NCBI GenBank assembly: GCA_016806645.1 | Contig: JACSYO010001600.1 | Span: forward strand, 1,635,001 to 1,699,000 | Direction: 5' to 3' | DNA: 64,000 nt | From: Ophiodon elongatus | Lineage: Eukaryota; Chordata; Actinopteri; Perciformes; Hexagrammidae | Shown: positions 52,101-64,000 of the stretch, piece after piece | How the letters are laid out: each line of letters starts with the position of its first letter | Position numbering within the stretch: the stretch's first letter is position 1 | Notes under the pieces: model-generated | What the model was told of the DNA's origin: nothing | Database searches by the model: none | Seen by the model: only the letters and a program-made list of their open reading frames with translations | Program-made: the position numbers and the translations under genes

Positions 52101-55100
52101 GGAACTAATTTTGAGTTAGATGCTGCAGAGTGTAGCATCTTCCTATTGATGACAGTGCTTTTTCTCCCAGAGCTGCATCTTCTGCAGCTGTCCAATACAT
52201 TACATACAGTGATGGTGGATCAACTGTATTAAAATAGGTTTCTCTCTCCAACTGTCATTTACACATTTTCCTCCGTAGCTCACATACTTTCTCTATGTCT
52301 TTAATTCTCCTTTTTCTTGCCCTTTCCCTAACCTCAGTATATTACTCCTGATTTACTTCAGGGACTTGGTTCCTCCTTCAACAAGAGTCTTATAACTTAA
52401 GAGACACAATAAATAATAATAAATCTGCTCCTGAACATCTAGGAGAAATCCAATTTTCTATCCTTCTACTATCTCACCGTCTACCATTTGCAGCAACTGT
52501 ATGTATCCGTCTATTAAAGATGGCAAGACTTCCTTATATAAAACCTTTTGGTTCAACGTGCTAAGAAATTAATGATCTCTTTATTTTGCAGCATAAGCTT
52601 TTTTTGAAGAACATTTTTTTTGACAAATGGTTTTTACAATATGCAAGGGTATATTACTACTATTCCATTTTCCTAAAGAGAGGGTGACAAATTGAGGAAC
52701 AGGCTTAAAGGGAGACAATTGGTCTTAATGGGGTCAAAGGTCATCCCACAGGAGATGGTCTTCATACATTCTCCTTCTCCATTGTCCTTTGTCCTAGCCA
52801 CCAGGAATGAGAGAGTATGAACCGAGATGGGAAGGAATACAGGAATGTAGGCAGATGATATAAGGGATGGATGGTGTGATGGATGGCATGAATCCTTGCT
52901 CTCAGTGTGCATGTGTGTGCAGACATGGTTTGTTCACACTTGAGCGTGTTCATACGCTTCTACTGTTGGCCAGTGTGCGCAGTAGAGAGTAATGCATTGA
53001 TGGACGAGCAACATCCTTTGCCATTTCAGCAGTGGAAGTGCTTAAAGCATTCGGGCCCCAAGGGATTGGCCATGTCACAGTCTCCCATCCTCGTGACTTA
53101 TGGACCTGCCATGACAAACACCCAAGGGCTGATGTTGCTGGTTTGAGTGTAGGGGGTTGGGATATAATAGTCCACGTGATGATGGCCGAAGCCAGACCCC
53201 CTTGAAGAAAATCCACCTCTATGTTCTAAAAACACAGAGTTTTCCGATGAAGGCTATAAAGCTTGCAGAATAATTTGTGAAATAATTATGATGTATGAAA
53301 GTGTGTGCAGGGGAGGAAATTAATGGAGAATAATGTGAAGTCATCTCGCAAATATTTAAAATTGGTTTCTCATTATTTCTCTTATGCTCCTCGGTGTGTT
53401 TGTGTGTGTTTTTTTGTCTTTCTTCCTCTCCATCTACCTTTTTCATATTCCGTTTATGATTTAGCCTGCAGGAAGAAATAGAGTATATTTTGATGAATGA
53501 GTTTAAAGCACACAGCGCAAAAGCACACCTGTCTTGGATTCCTGATTTTTGGTTATAAAGATACTTGGCTCTCAGCAGGTTCTCCTACTTTATTGTACGT
53601 AAAGAGAGACATTACCTTTTGTATTTGTAATGTATTTTTGACTGCATCAAAATTCTACCATTATTAAGTCAGTTTTGGAGGGGAAATAATTGTGTCGGAA
53701 CAAAGCTGGGAAAGAAAAAAAAATCACTTTCAGGTCTATTCTGCACGAGTCTCGCTGTCTCGATGCACTTCATCAAATACTCTCAATGTTTTTTACTCTT
53801 GATGTTTATTGGTGACAGATAAATTCCCTTAGTGGGAATAAAGAGAGTATGGACTCTAAGGCAGGTTAAAAAAGTATTTGCCGCCTCAGTGCTCCAGGCA
53901 TAGCCCTTTTCTGGGGATTGCCCCTGTAATGGCACTTTTAGACTTAATTTACTGTCCAAACTAATAACCTGAACTGGAGAGTGTGATGAGAAACTCACAC
54001 ACACACACAGACAAACGCTCACATATGGCACATGTATGTCGAAACATACACACCTACACTCTGACAGTGCCGTGCCCTCAATCAGTTATAATGCAATGAG
54101 GCTTTCTTTCTTACGCACACATTTTTTTTTTGTTAACTCCCCAAAAATATGCTGTTCTCACAGCAGATATTTTGACTTATCATAGCAGGAAAAGCACAGG
54201 TGTAACTAATATCATTAATGATGGCTCCATTCCACTTAAGCGTGCCAGTAATCCATGCCGGTAAGACAGCATGTACAATATCAAGGCCCCGGCACTGGCA
54301 CAAGTCGAGACGTCTGCTGTGACAAAGATATCTATTCCTGTGTCTCACTCCAACCTTCTATCCGAGCTGACCCTCCTCTTCTTCAATCTCTTAAAGGTTG
54401 CTCAGGCTCAAACTTTTGTGACACAAGAGCTACGTTGATCCAGCCTTACATGGTCGTAACCGCAGGGAAGGAAGCCGTTACCAGCATGGCACCATGCAGG
54501 GGCCCCTGTTGCCATGCTGCATCACCGACGCCTGAGTCCCAGTAGCTAATACTGTATGCTAATCAGACAGAGTCCTTGTGTATATGCTAATGTGGTAGTG
54601 ATGGAGGGGAAGGTGTAATAAGATGGCCATGGCTGGTCAAAATAAAGGCTATAGCACAGTGGAGCCTGAAAGTGACAAGTCAGTCTGTCGTCAGTGTATA
54701 GTGGTATGCCAAAGGGATAGTACCCAAGTAGTAACCAGGTACTGCACAATATAAATCAGCATTGAGTCATCAAGTGCAGATTCCTTGATGTCTGAGAAGC
54801 TGTTCTACCTTGAATAGATGATGGAAGACAGCTGCTGTGAAATCACTGATTGGGATGTATCTCGAAGTCCTGCCCTACGTGATTCACTACTGATTTTACC
54901 CTTTAAGAGCTGCTTCAGAAAAAGTAGGGAATATGCGTGACGAGAAGGATTTGGCTGGTATGTTTTGCCAACAACGCTGAAACAGTATTTGTGAAATTAA
55001 GTTAGTTTGTGCTTGTATAGTTTTCAGGGTTCAAAATCAATGTGAAACAAACTACCATTGGATTGGCTTAGCCAATTATAAAAATATGTCGAGAATTAAA

Positions 55101-55395
55101 GTCCATTAACTCCAAAATCCATCAACACACACACATATTGTAACACTTTTATTTACATTCAATATTTTTGAATAACTTACAGAATATAAATACTAGTAGT
55201 TTTTTTCCTGACGTTTGATATATAAATCAATCTGTAATCTCTCAGTCAATAATGCCTTTTTTTTTGCTTTGGACATCGCTGTCATCTGTAAACCCCTAAA
55301 CACGCCATCTATAAACTTCCGAATATGAAACCAAATAGTCAGAATTCATATCTAGGTTGTGAGATAGCATCAGTAAAGGCTTAAGCTGTCTCATA

Positions 55396-55420
55396 ACACA
55401 CACACACACACACACACACA
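55396..55420. repeat. (CA)n microsatellite
   Basis: About twelve CA units. Confidence 0.95.
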
Positions 55421-56148
55421 TACACATCCAAAATCAAGCTTAGAGGTCATGTTTGTTGTCCGATGGTGGACTGGACACAAACTGTTTGCATTCTATTTAT
55501 TTACCAGCCAGTTAATTCCACAGCTGAAGCCCTCTGGAATGCACTGTTGGATAAAATGATTGATCCGTCCTTGTTAGACCTTGCTGTAAGGAAGTCTTAA
55601 CTTACCGGGCTAGAAATGGGAAAAGATGAAGAAACAAAACAAAACAAAACAATTTATTTATTTTTTTACTTGAAATTAACTCCGCTTTAAAGCCTTTTGT
55701 GTGTGGCACACATTAAAAGGAAAAGATACAAAACGGACTATTGCAAAGGCGACGCCGTGCATCTTAATATGCCATTTAGTTTTGCTTATCATAAAACAAA
55801 TGAAAAACATTTTCCATACTCAATAAAGGGCTGTATTTCTTGTTAAGATTAAAATTGGACCAAACACGGTGCAGCCAAAACAAACTGATAGCCTTTGAAA
55901 TATTATAATATTTTTGTTGTTCATTATGAAGCTGGAGACAGCCGATAAATGCAAGTGTGCATTGAGTGTGATGTTGAGGTGCCAGTAAGCTGTGTTGCTG
56001 TATAGGAGCCATTCTGTCCTCTCCGGAGTTCAGTCCAGTCCCTGTGGAGAGACTGAGTCTCATCCAAAGTCCAGCACATGCTCTGGCCAGCTCCCTCACT
56101 GTGTGGGAGTGTGTGACTAGGACTGGGGCTGTAAACGGAATGACAGAG

Positions 56149-56183
56149 GTGTGTGTGTGGGTGTGTGTGTGTGTGTGTGTGTG
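56149..56183. repeat. (TG)n microsatellite
   Basis: A TG tract with one GG interruption. Confidence 0.9.
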
Positions 56184-56830
56184 AGAGCAATGGATTTTTG
56201 GACATGGCAGGTTTATTCTTACTCTGAGGATTCATTGTATGATGGAGCAATAACTAAACCATCTACTAACTACACACCAATATAGTATTTTTAGCAGATG
56301 TACTCTAAGCTTAGGCGTTCTACTGTATGTCACCACGGAGAACAGAAGTTACAATTGCACATTTTTAACTGGAAGACTGATGCAAAAGGTCCAGGAGCAA
56401 GAGACTGAACTTCCTTTGAACTTGATTTGCATAATAACACACAATTAGACAAGGTTCTGTCAATACCGGGCTCTCGCTTATTTGCATGCAGGTACATGAT
56501 TGAACAAGCCGAGATGGTCAACATGGCATCCATGAGCGAGTGAGTGACTACTGCAGTTATTTGAAGCACTTCAGGGATAAATTCATTTAAATGTAAGGTC
56601 TTCAGTAGATATACAGTGTTTTAAAAAATGTTGTCTTGGTAACCATACATACTGTGCGGGTTTCCATAACATCGTCTGGTTTGTGGCACTGCATCAGCAC
56701 TGTGTGAGTATATTTGTGTGGGGGGCCATCGATTGTCACCCGCCAGACTCTTTTATTTTTTCCCTGATTTTCTGGCTCTTGTTGGCACTAACATGACTCA
56801 GTGCCACAGATTGCCTCAATAACTGTCTAT

Positions 56831-56860
56831 TCTCTCCCCCCTCTCTCTCTCTCTCTCCAG
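56831..56860 (+). other. CT-repeat polypyrimidine tract and acceptor of the Sushi exon
   Basis: The 3' splice site of the Sushi exon is preceded by an unbroken pyrimidine run: a C-run followed by about ten CT units, ending in ccag. The splicing signal is therefore itself a microsatellite. Confidence 0.8.
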
Positions 56861-57055
56861 CTCTGCCCAGCTACACTTGTGGTAATCCTGGACAGCTGCT
56901 CAATGGCCACCAGCAGGGGTCTACGTTCAACATCGGGGACAAAATCCGCTACAGCTGCAGCCCGGGCTACGTGCTGGAGGGTCACACCACCTTGTCCTGC
57001 CTTGCCACTTCAGCGGGTACTGCTGCCTGGGATTTCCCCCTACCCTACTGCAGAG
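56861..57055 (+). CDS. csmd2: CSMD-family exon: complete first Sushi/CCP domain
   Basis: The exon completes an Ala codon from the previous exon and encodes 64 full codons starting LPSYTCGNPG and ending PYCR. It holds a whole Sushi (complement control protein) module: four cysteines in TCGNPG, RYSCSPGY, TLSC and PYC, the conserved Trp in AAWDFPLPYC, and the GSTFNIGDKIRYSC strand. By family knowledge the disulfides are Cys1-Cys3 and Cys2-Cys4. Such modules usually mediate protein binding, including to complement components. Both flanking introns are phase 1 and the exon is 195 bases (65 codons), so it could be skipped or duplicated without a frameshift. The acceptor ctctccag ends at 56860 and follows a CT-repeat; the donor gtatgt starts at 57056. 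A longer open frame at 56801-57103 is in a different reading frame and is not the gene. Confidence 0.94.
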
Positions 57056-58844
57056 GTATGTACAAGGAACAGTGGACAACTGTCAATCAGAACAGGTCTT
57101 TAGGCTAAGTCTGGAATACCTTTTGTCTACAATGTAAATGTCTTAATCAAATCTAATTTAAGCTCAGAGACATGCCACAGGTAATCAAATTATGTTTGAT
57201 TAATATTTAATTAATGGCTAAAGTTATTTTAAAATAAATAAATAGCAAAGATAAAACATAGGGATGTCAACTATGAAGCTGGAATAAAGGGTAATACCAA
57301 CTAACAACGGAAATGGCTGGTACAAATGTCTCAATGAACATGCACAAAGGTATTCCTTCTATCATATAAAAATGAAACTTTAAACATAACATTTTATCCA
57401 TTAACTCTCTGAAAAACAAAAAAATTATAGTATTGTAAATGACAACGTTGTTTGTTTTTGAAATGTGGAGTAATTAACCTTTTTATCCATATTGTATTTT
57501 ATTAAGCAATTGATAAAAACCCATCCTCCAGCCCACACACACTCGCATGTATTTAAACTTGCCTTCACATGACCTGACAACATTTTTTTGTGGTTAGACT
57601 GATATCTTATTTACCATGACAGGACCTCATGTGTTAGCTCCCAGTCTGGTGCTTGTGCCAGTTGTCCTCTCCTCACAGTTAGCAAGCACCCCTGCGGCAG
57701 CGACACCTGCCAGTGTGTGTTGTCTGACCTAGCGCGACACTGTTCTTGAAAATGGTTCACTGTAGGCAAATGTGATACCGTTACATCATGTACATCATTT
57801 TTAAGGATTTTTGCTTTGACAAAAAATGCATTCTCACATTTAAAATGCAACCACATATGTCATATACATGACAGTTTTGCATGTGCATGTCCATTTGCTG
57901 TGTCCATGTGGCGAATGGTTTATGTCAGTGTGCCTGCTGAGCAGAGCGCTGAGACACAGTGCCATCTGCAACCAGGCTGGGAGTCAGGAAGGCCACATAG
58001 GAGCCCACATGGCTGGGCACCACGCGCCAGCACAGTCCCCACCTACACAATCACATGCAGACACATGCACATGCCTGTACCTCACATCCAAATGTGAAAC
58101 TGTGTGCACATTTTGCAATCACTTTCTTCTGTGATTTCTTACATTTTATGTAAAATTGTGAAGAACTCTGACATCTCCCCTCCCTCTTTTTTTTCGCCAT
58201 AATTCACTAACAATTTGCTGTGCAGATCTAAACTAAGCTCTTTTATTCTCCTCCCAAATGTCCACCCAGGCTCCTTCCTGAAAAGGGAAGAAAAAGCTCA
58301 AGCACTAAAGGATGTGATTATGCTACCTTTTCGGCAGAAATTACATGCAAACACGTTTTAGGAACAAGCAATTTTCCCTGTGATTAATTGTGATGTCCCA
58401 GTGCCACGCTAAAGTCTACGTGTACACCTGAGTGCTCCTTCATAATGCAAAAGTGTATAGTTAATGTCACCCTAATTATAGAGCCTGTCCATATGTGTAA
58501 AAGCAGAACTGATGCTGTACTTTGGGAGTAGGGGGGAACATTTTGGCACGGTCACCATTGTGAACTCAGTAGAGGGCAAACGTGCCAGCGCTGTCAAGCC
58601 ACAGAATGATAGCCAGACATTGATGGCACAGATAATGTTTTACGTATCCTGTCTTATACTCATCAATTTGTTCTCTTAGCTATGATCTTAAAAGCTACGT
58701 CACTTGTCATGCGGATACTTAGACGTGATTAAACATCACTCTTTTATTCAGCTCCTGAGACTCTCTCTTAACCCCAAAGCATATCTTTCCAGAACAAGCC
58801 TTACTACTGACACGTTCTAAATGTCACTGCCTATAACTATAGTA

Positions 58845-58904
<60 letters not shown>

Positions 58905-61180
58905 ACACACACACACACACACATCTATGTATCTTTGGTTTGTGCACATGCTTTATTCTACCTATTCCAAAGGCACTCTGATTTTTAGTGGTATTGTGTC
59001 ACATATAGTTGTCCCATTTAAAATCTCAGATTTAGTTTTCAAGCTTTCGCTGTGTGAATGTTTGGTGCAACATAAACATGCCTTTTTGATGGCATGGATT
59101 TTTTTTTAGACCTACCATGCATTGCTTATGCTTTCACATATATTGGTTAGCATGACACTCAGAGGAATTGAACCAGCTTCTTACATTTGACATCAACAAC
59201 AAAATCCTAAGTGGCAATGTGTACTGTTCAACCATGAGAAAGATTTTACATCTACAATGGACTGAGGTAAAATTTGTTAAGTTTGCACACCTCACATTTT
59301 GCACATTCTTTTGGTTTCACATGGTCTATGGTAGAGCTATTTAGTTATCCATTGTCATAGAGCACTTGCATTGGCAAGCATCAGCCAAAAAATGGAGCAG
59401 AGAGAGTCAAGGTGAAGAGACTTCCCTTCAAGTGTGAAGAAACTGTCTTGTGTGGAATATCAATGCACTTCCTCATCCTTTCGTCTGTCTACCTTCTACT
59501 TCCTGTCACTCCCACTGCAACAATCACCTGTCACCCCTCTCGCCATCTCTCTTTCCTCATTGTCCACCCTCCCTCTGCACTTTTGTCTCGCCCATCCTCG
59601 CTTGTCACCTGTCATCCTTTTCATCCCCTTCTTCTTGCCCTTCTGCCGTGGTTTCCCTCCAATTCAAGTTCACACCTCACAAGTTTCCGTTCGTCCGTAC
59701 ACTCGCTTGCCCTCCCTTAGGGGGGTTGCCTAGGTGACAGGTAGGATTTATGATGGACAGGGCCTGGCGCCTCTGAGCTCCTCCACCCCCCCTTTGAAAC
59801 ACCTCACACACAGCTAGCTGGCCGCCCACAAATGAATCCCACGCCACCCCGGCACAGAGGCGCACCAAGAGACACACATAATTTCAGGAACAGTAATAGT
59901 TCGGAAGTGTCTCCTTTTTTTCACCGGTACATACTGTGGTGACGTATGCACACAATATTTTAAAGTCTGTATTTCCACAAATTCCACGCAGGAATTGGAA
60001 TGCAGATATCACATGATACTCTATCGTTCAAAGCTGTAATGAACATATCAGAAGCTTGGAAGGGGAGTTATCCTGGCAACGCATTAAATGCATGCTTTGT
60101 TATTTAATGGTCTCCTTAAAGCAGTGTTGAGGATGGAAGAGTTGTGTTGATTTACATAAATCAGAATTAATCAGACTTTAATCACTCCCCACCTACATTG
60201 CATTAGGTTGCATCACACACTCTACCCTGCTCTGTACTGATATAAACACTCGAGGGCATTTTGAAATCCTGTGATTGGTGTCTCTCTGGCCTATGGCAAA
60301 AATTGCAGACAAAGGAACATTATGCTTTAAGTCATTGCACATTTTCATGCTCCTGAATTAAAAGAAATCTGCACTTTGGCTGGTGGCAAAAAGATAATTT
60401 GTGGCCATGAAAAAAATAATAAATAATACATATTTATAAAGCCCAAAAGGATCCTGGTAAAACTTCACCCACTTAATTAAATAAGCCTATGTGACATAGT
60501 TTGGAAGACTTCTCTTGCTCGATCATTATGTCTACCTCATCAGTATCATCAGCATATCTGACATCTTGATATGTTCTCAAAGTGGTTTGTTAGCTTAATA
60601 ATAATTGAGCTTTATCTTTATCTGTCTAATTCAATTATTATTTTGACATTGTATACATTTATGTAATGCTTGTATTGTCCATATACAGCCACTGTATTTT
60701 TGTTTGGAAATTATATAAAATTATATACTATGTTCGTTATAACATAATGTGCCTATGTTTTTACAACAATAGATGGTCTCTATCAGTTGAATGAGTTTTA
60801 GCTCTTGTGTTTCAGGGTGAGCTTGTTACTTTGTACAGTGTTGCATCGTGGGTCAGTGTTTGAGTATGCCCTATCGTAACATTAAGTGTTCATTTAATCC
60901 ATGGCATTTTATAGTTGGGCCACTATGGTACTGATTATGTATAAGCTTACAATAGCCAGTTATAATTTAATATGACTGCTTATGGGTCAAACCTGACCTT
61001 TAGCTGCAGTTAAGCTGCAGGTTATGATTATTAGCCTTTTACTACCTTGCCTCTCCTCCTGGTTGAATTTTTCTACACGTCTTCAGTTATCTCTGCTCCA
61101 CAAGTCTGTGATTATATTTGTTGACATGTCCCTCCGTTACATAGCTTTTCAGCACTTTCTCTCTCCTGTGCTCCCTGCAG
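57056..61180 (+). other. 4.1 kb phase-1 intron between first Sushi and second CUB domain
   Basis: The donor gtatgt and the tandem acceptor define it. It contains a long (CA)n tract at 58.85 kb and pyrimidine-rich sequence around 59.45-59.72 kb that produces spurious reading frames. Nothing else was recognised. Confidence 0.88.
58846..58923. repeat. (CA)n microsatellite
   Basis: A 78-base CA tract with one TA interruption, in the intron between Sushi1 and CUB2. Confidence 0.95.
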
Positions 61181-61183
61181 CAG
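61178..61183 (+). other. Tandem NAGNAG splice acceptor at CSMD exon
   Basis: The sequence ctccctgCAGCAGatgatgg offers two acceptors three bases apart. The first gives ...CR-A-DDGCGG, the second ...CR-DDGCGG. Both keep the frame. The first AG matches the remembered family sequence and is the likelier major site. Confidence 0.7.
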
Positions 61184-61388
61184 ATGATGGGTGTGGCGGG
61201 ACACTGCGGGGTCAGAGTGGGGTGATCACCACCCCCAATTACCCAGCTGAGTATAACAACAATGCCGACTGCACCTGGACTGTGCTGGCCGAGCCAGGAG
61301 ACACCATTGCCCTGGTATTCTCTGACTTTCAGCTGGAGGACGACTATGACCTGCTCGAGGTCAGCGGCACTGAGGGCTCTTCACAGTG
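61181..61388 (+). CDS. csmd2: CSMD-family exon: N-terminal part of second CUB domain
   Basis: The leftover G of the previous exon plus CA makes Ala, giving CRADDGCGGTLRGQSG across the junction. The exon has 68 full codons and leaves two bases (TG), which should become Trp with the next exon. CUB features are CGGTLRGQSGVITTPNYP, NNADCTWTVLAEPGDTIALV, and FQLEDDYDLLEVSGTEGSSQ with its acidic calcium-loop pattern. Two cysteines are present, as usual for CSMD CUBs. The domain is incomplete: its last third (the LTG...GF segment) must lie beyond 64000, since I did not find it downstream. The donor gtgagt at 61389 is a strong consensus site. The acceptor is a tandem CAGCAG; using the second AG would delete only the Ala. 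The CRADD linker resembles what I remember of human CSMD2. An upstream Met at 61024 in the same open frame lies in intron. Confidence 0.94.
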
Positions 61389-64000
61389 GTGAGTACTCTT
61401 GCACTTTTGCTGAGGTTGGGACAGTAAGAGAAGGGGAGTGCACTGGTACACCACCTGCCGACAGGCACTTTTGCAGAATAAGGAAATGGGCTGGTTGAAG
61501 TAAGGTTGGAAGTGGATAGGTGTTGACTAGGTTCATTGGAACTTAGCGAGCTTAGAGTGACAGAGTGACTGTATCTAGATACATAGTGGTCTGATATGTT
61601 TCTGGGGAATAGCAGGGGAGCAGGCATTGATTCAAACATCAAGGTAATACATTATCAAGTACTACTATTATTATCATTAAAATTTAAATAATATATATGA
61701 GGATATAGTATTTATTTGATCTAGTTCTTAGCTCTTTACCCTTCGGTGTGTATCATGTGGTCTGTGGTTTTAAAGTGTAATTTGAACACTCAATCTTGAT
61801 CACACTCCCTCACTCCTTCTCTCAATAACTCTCACACAAACACACATGCTCAGCTCTAATGATGAAGAGGTAGGATATCCTGGTGTCAGTGTGGGTCTCT
61901 CACCATCTGTGGCAGCTCCTCCTCTCTCTGACAACTCTCTCAGCTCAGGAAGTAATTAGTGAGCTCGATTACCACCGCCAGCCGTATAGTGTTGTGTCCC
62001 CCCCACTCCCCCCCACACACACACAGTTGAGCCCATATGGGCACAAATGGACATGTGCACATAAGTATTCACACTTTCAGCAATATTCACACTTTCAGCA
62101 AGACTTCCATATATTTGAGCTGGCACTCTAAGAACTTGTGCAAACAGATGTACGCATCCACACTTTCTCTGCCACTTTGTCCCTCGCTCACTCACAAGGC
62201 TATTGTTAACATGAAAGATATACATTGGTTGCATACAGGTAAATGGATGCAGCTGTTACACACCAGGGAAATCCACTGCACTGTCTTTGTCTTCGATGCA
62301 ATATAAAAATGCAGGTTTAGTTTCAGTAACATGTAGGAAACAGGCGGTTTGGATAAACAAGAGAAGATAGAGGAGACTTTGAAGTTACAGCCACAGGCAG
62401 TTGGCAGGAAGGGACAAGGGGTAGCCTCAGCTGAGCTATTAAACACTTGAAACACACAGACACACACAGAGGAAGACAGAGGGATAAAGGACTGTTGATA
62501 GAGGAAAAGGGTTCAGAAAGAATATATGAGAAGTCATCTTAGATTGAGATGGCCCCTGGAAACTTGTGTCAGTTTCACTCATTCACTCAGTAGTTAAGCA
62601 AAAACACTTCCCGAGAAGAACTTGATTGACTCTGAGTGGTCTTAAAACTGAGAATTGTGCCTTGTAGCCTGATATTAAAGTCTCTTTGAAATTTCTGCTT
62701 GGCCAACTGAGAGTTGATCGTTTCCCAGACTCCCACAGACTGCAGCCTGACTATGCTTGTTTTGCACATTTTACGATGTCATCAGCTTCTTGTCCAAGAC
62801 TTTGATTTGCTCTCAGTAGTTGTATTGGGCGCCCAAATCTCTACTGAGTCTGTCATCTTTGTGGCAATTGTTGCCAGGGGCACCTATGTTGGGGCACCTG
62901 CAGGATGGCTGCACTGTCTTAAAGAGCAAGGGAAAAACGCGGGAAGAAAGTGAAGAGGGAGAAGGGTTATTGGCAAGCCTCACAGTTGATCATGCACATT
63001 GCAAGAAAAAGGCAGCATGGGGGACAGAGGACACCGTGCAGACATGCTGACTTGCCTCTATTGTTTTATTTTTTTTTTTCCTAAACATGCTGGCGTGGGT
63101 TTTATGCACAATGTATTGACTTCAAAACTGTTGGTGGTTTTCTTCCAAATCGTACAGTCTACTTTCAACACTTTAACTTCATCTCTGAGGTCTCTTAGTG
63201 GTTGTGTATCTGTGATTTCAGCGTTAACAGGGAGGAGTAAGGAGAGACAAAGGGGGTGACAGGGTCAGCAAGTAAGAATCAGTAGACACCAGATGTGAGA
63301 AGTGGAGGGGAGGGCTGGACCTTTTGAGGGGAGGATGGATGTGGGAGTGATAGATGGGTTGAGGGCTAACAACCTCCAGCTGGTGGCCAATTAGAGAGGT
63401 CAGGTGGAGTGCTATGGTGGTACTGACCTAAAACACACATCTTCTCAGCGAATGGCTTAGTGAGCCCTCTACTTTCTTTCTCTCTCACCCCATATAATTG
63501 GACTGGTCTGTGATTTAATCAGACTGGTTTTTTCAAGGCTAACTTCTGTTTAAGTTTAAAGTTTGGTTTCTTTATTTCAGGTCTGCTATTAACTGTGAAT
63601 TAGAGTTTGCAATACACTCCAGAATCAAAGTATTGTCTCATTAAGATGATGGTACAAATAAATAAGCATTACTTTCTGTCAGAAAGACATATAACTTAAA
63701 CCAGGATTCTTGTTTTTTTTGTTCATATCAAACCCTTTATTTGTTGCTTTCAAGGAAAATATCTCTTATCTGAAGTTAGAAAGCACAAAATGGTATATCC
63801 TTGTGGCCTGATCAAATAGCAAGAATTGAAGCATTAGTGTGCTCTTATTTCACAGCTGTAGAGTGTAAATAGTGTTGGCATCCCACTCGCAGTATTGATT
63901 GATACCTGATGGACAGGTTGAGTGGTCCAATGGAAGAAGAGAGGCCCGAGATCAGGGTCAAAACCATGCTTCCCTGATCGATCCACAACAGCTCAAAGAA
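61389..64000 (+). other. Start of the phase-2 intron inside the second CUB domain (continues past window)
   Basis: A strong gtgagt donor opens this intron. The expected next exon, encoding the last third of the CUB domain, was not found up to 64000. No other gene or repeat of note was seen, apart from short C- and CA-rich runs near 62000. Confidence 0.75.

Larger units (their letters stand above)
26799..56860 (+). other. 30 kb phase-1 intron between first CUB and first Sushi domain
   Basis: The junction restores an Ala codon (G|CT) and joins CUB1 directly to Sushi1, as in the CSMD family. The interior holds several dispersed-repeat remnants (hAT-like, SINE-like, LINE-tail-like), a local duplication near 35-36 kb and many simple repeats. 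No further exon was recognised on either strand. Confidence 0.85.

Noticed and set aside
56801..57103. 100-residue open frame covering the Sushi exon
   Set aside because: It is in a different frame from the Sushi domain, whose four cysteines and Trp appear only in the spliced frame.
61024..61180. In-frame Met and about 50 residues upstream of the CUB2 exon
   Set aside because: This is intron: a pyrimidine tract and acceptor precede 61181, and the previous exon joins there in phase.
61389..64000. Search for the next CSMD exon (last third of CUB2)
   Set aside because: No acceptor followed by an LTG...GF-type reading frame was found, so the exon probably lies beyond the window.

Overview
The window is vertebrate genomic DNA, most likely from a ray-finned (teleost) fish. 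Almost all of it is intron. It is rich in (CA)n/(TG)n microsatellites and carries short remnants of DNA transposons and other dispersed repeats of the kinds common in fish genomes. There are no operons, bacterial-type genes, CRISPR arrays or recognisable RNA genes.

The only gene I can support is one plus-strand gene of the CSMD family (CUB and Sushi multiple domains; very large, single-pass membrane proteins of brain and other tissues, linked to complement control and synapse biology). Four internal exons near its 5' end are present: 8901-9117, 26686-26798, 56861-57055 and 61181-61388. Spliced, they read in one open frame through all three junctions. They give a complete first CUB domain (exons 1-2 of this window), a complete first Sushi/CCP domain (exon 3) and the first two thirds of a second CUB domain (exon 4). 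The signal-peptide exon lies upstream of the window and the rest of the gene downstream. From memory of the human paralogs, details of the first CUB (a QNC-type start rather than Cys-Gly-Gly) and the CRADD linker favour csmd2 over csmd1 or csmd3. I did not align sequences, so the paralog call is tentative.

Layout: 1-8900 is upstream intron with a long near-perfect hairpin at 7926-8107. 9118-26685 is a 17.6 kb intron with many simple repeats and a small Tc1/mariner-type MITE at about 25007-25109. 26799-56860 is a 30 kb intron holding a candidate 586 bp hAT-like element with 8-bp target duplications (48356-48941), a tRNA-SINE-like fragment, a LINE-tail-like fragment and a local duplication (35.3/36.1 kb). 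57056-61180 is a 4.1 kb intron. 61389-64000 is the start of the next intron. Coding sequence is 733 bases of 64,000.

The exon phases are orderly: each complete domain is bounded by phase-1 introns, as expected for a gene built by module duplication. I found no undescribed biological system. The points most worth checking are a tandem NAGNAG acceptor at exon 4, a (CT)n repeat serving as the polypyrimidine tract of exon 3, the hairpin elements and the transposon calls.
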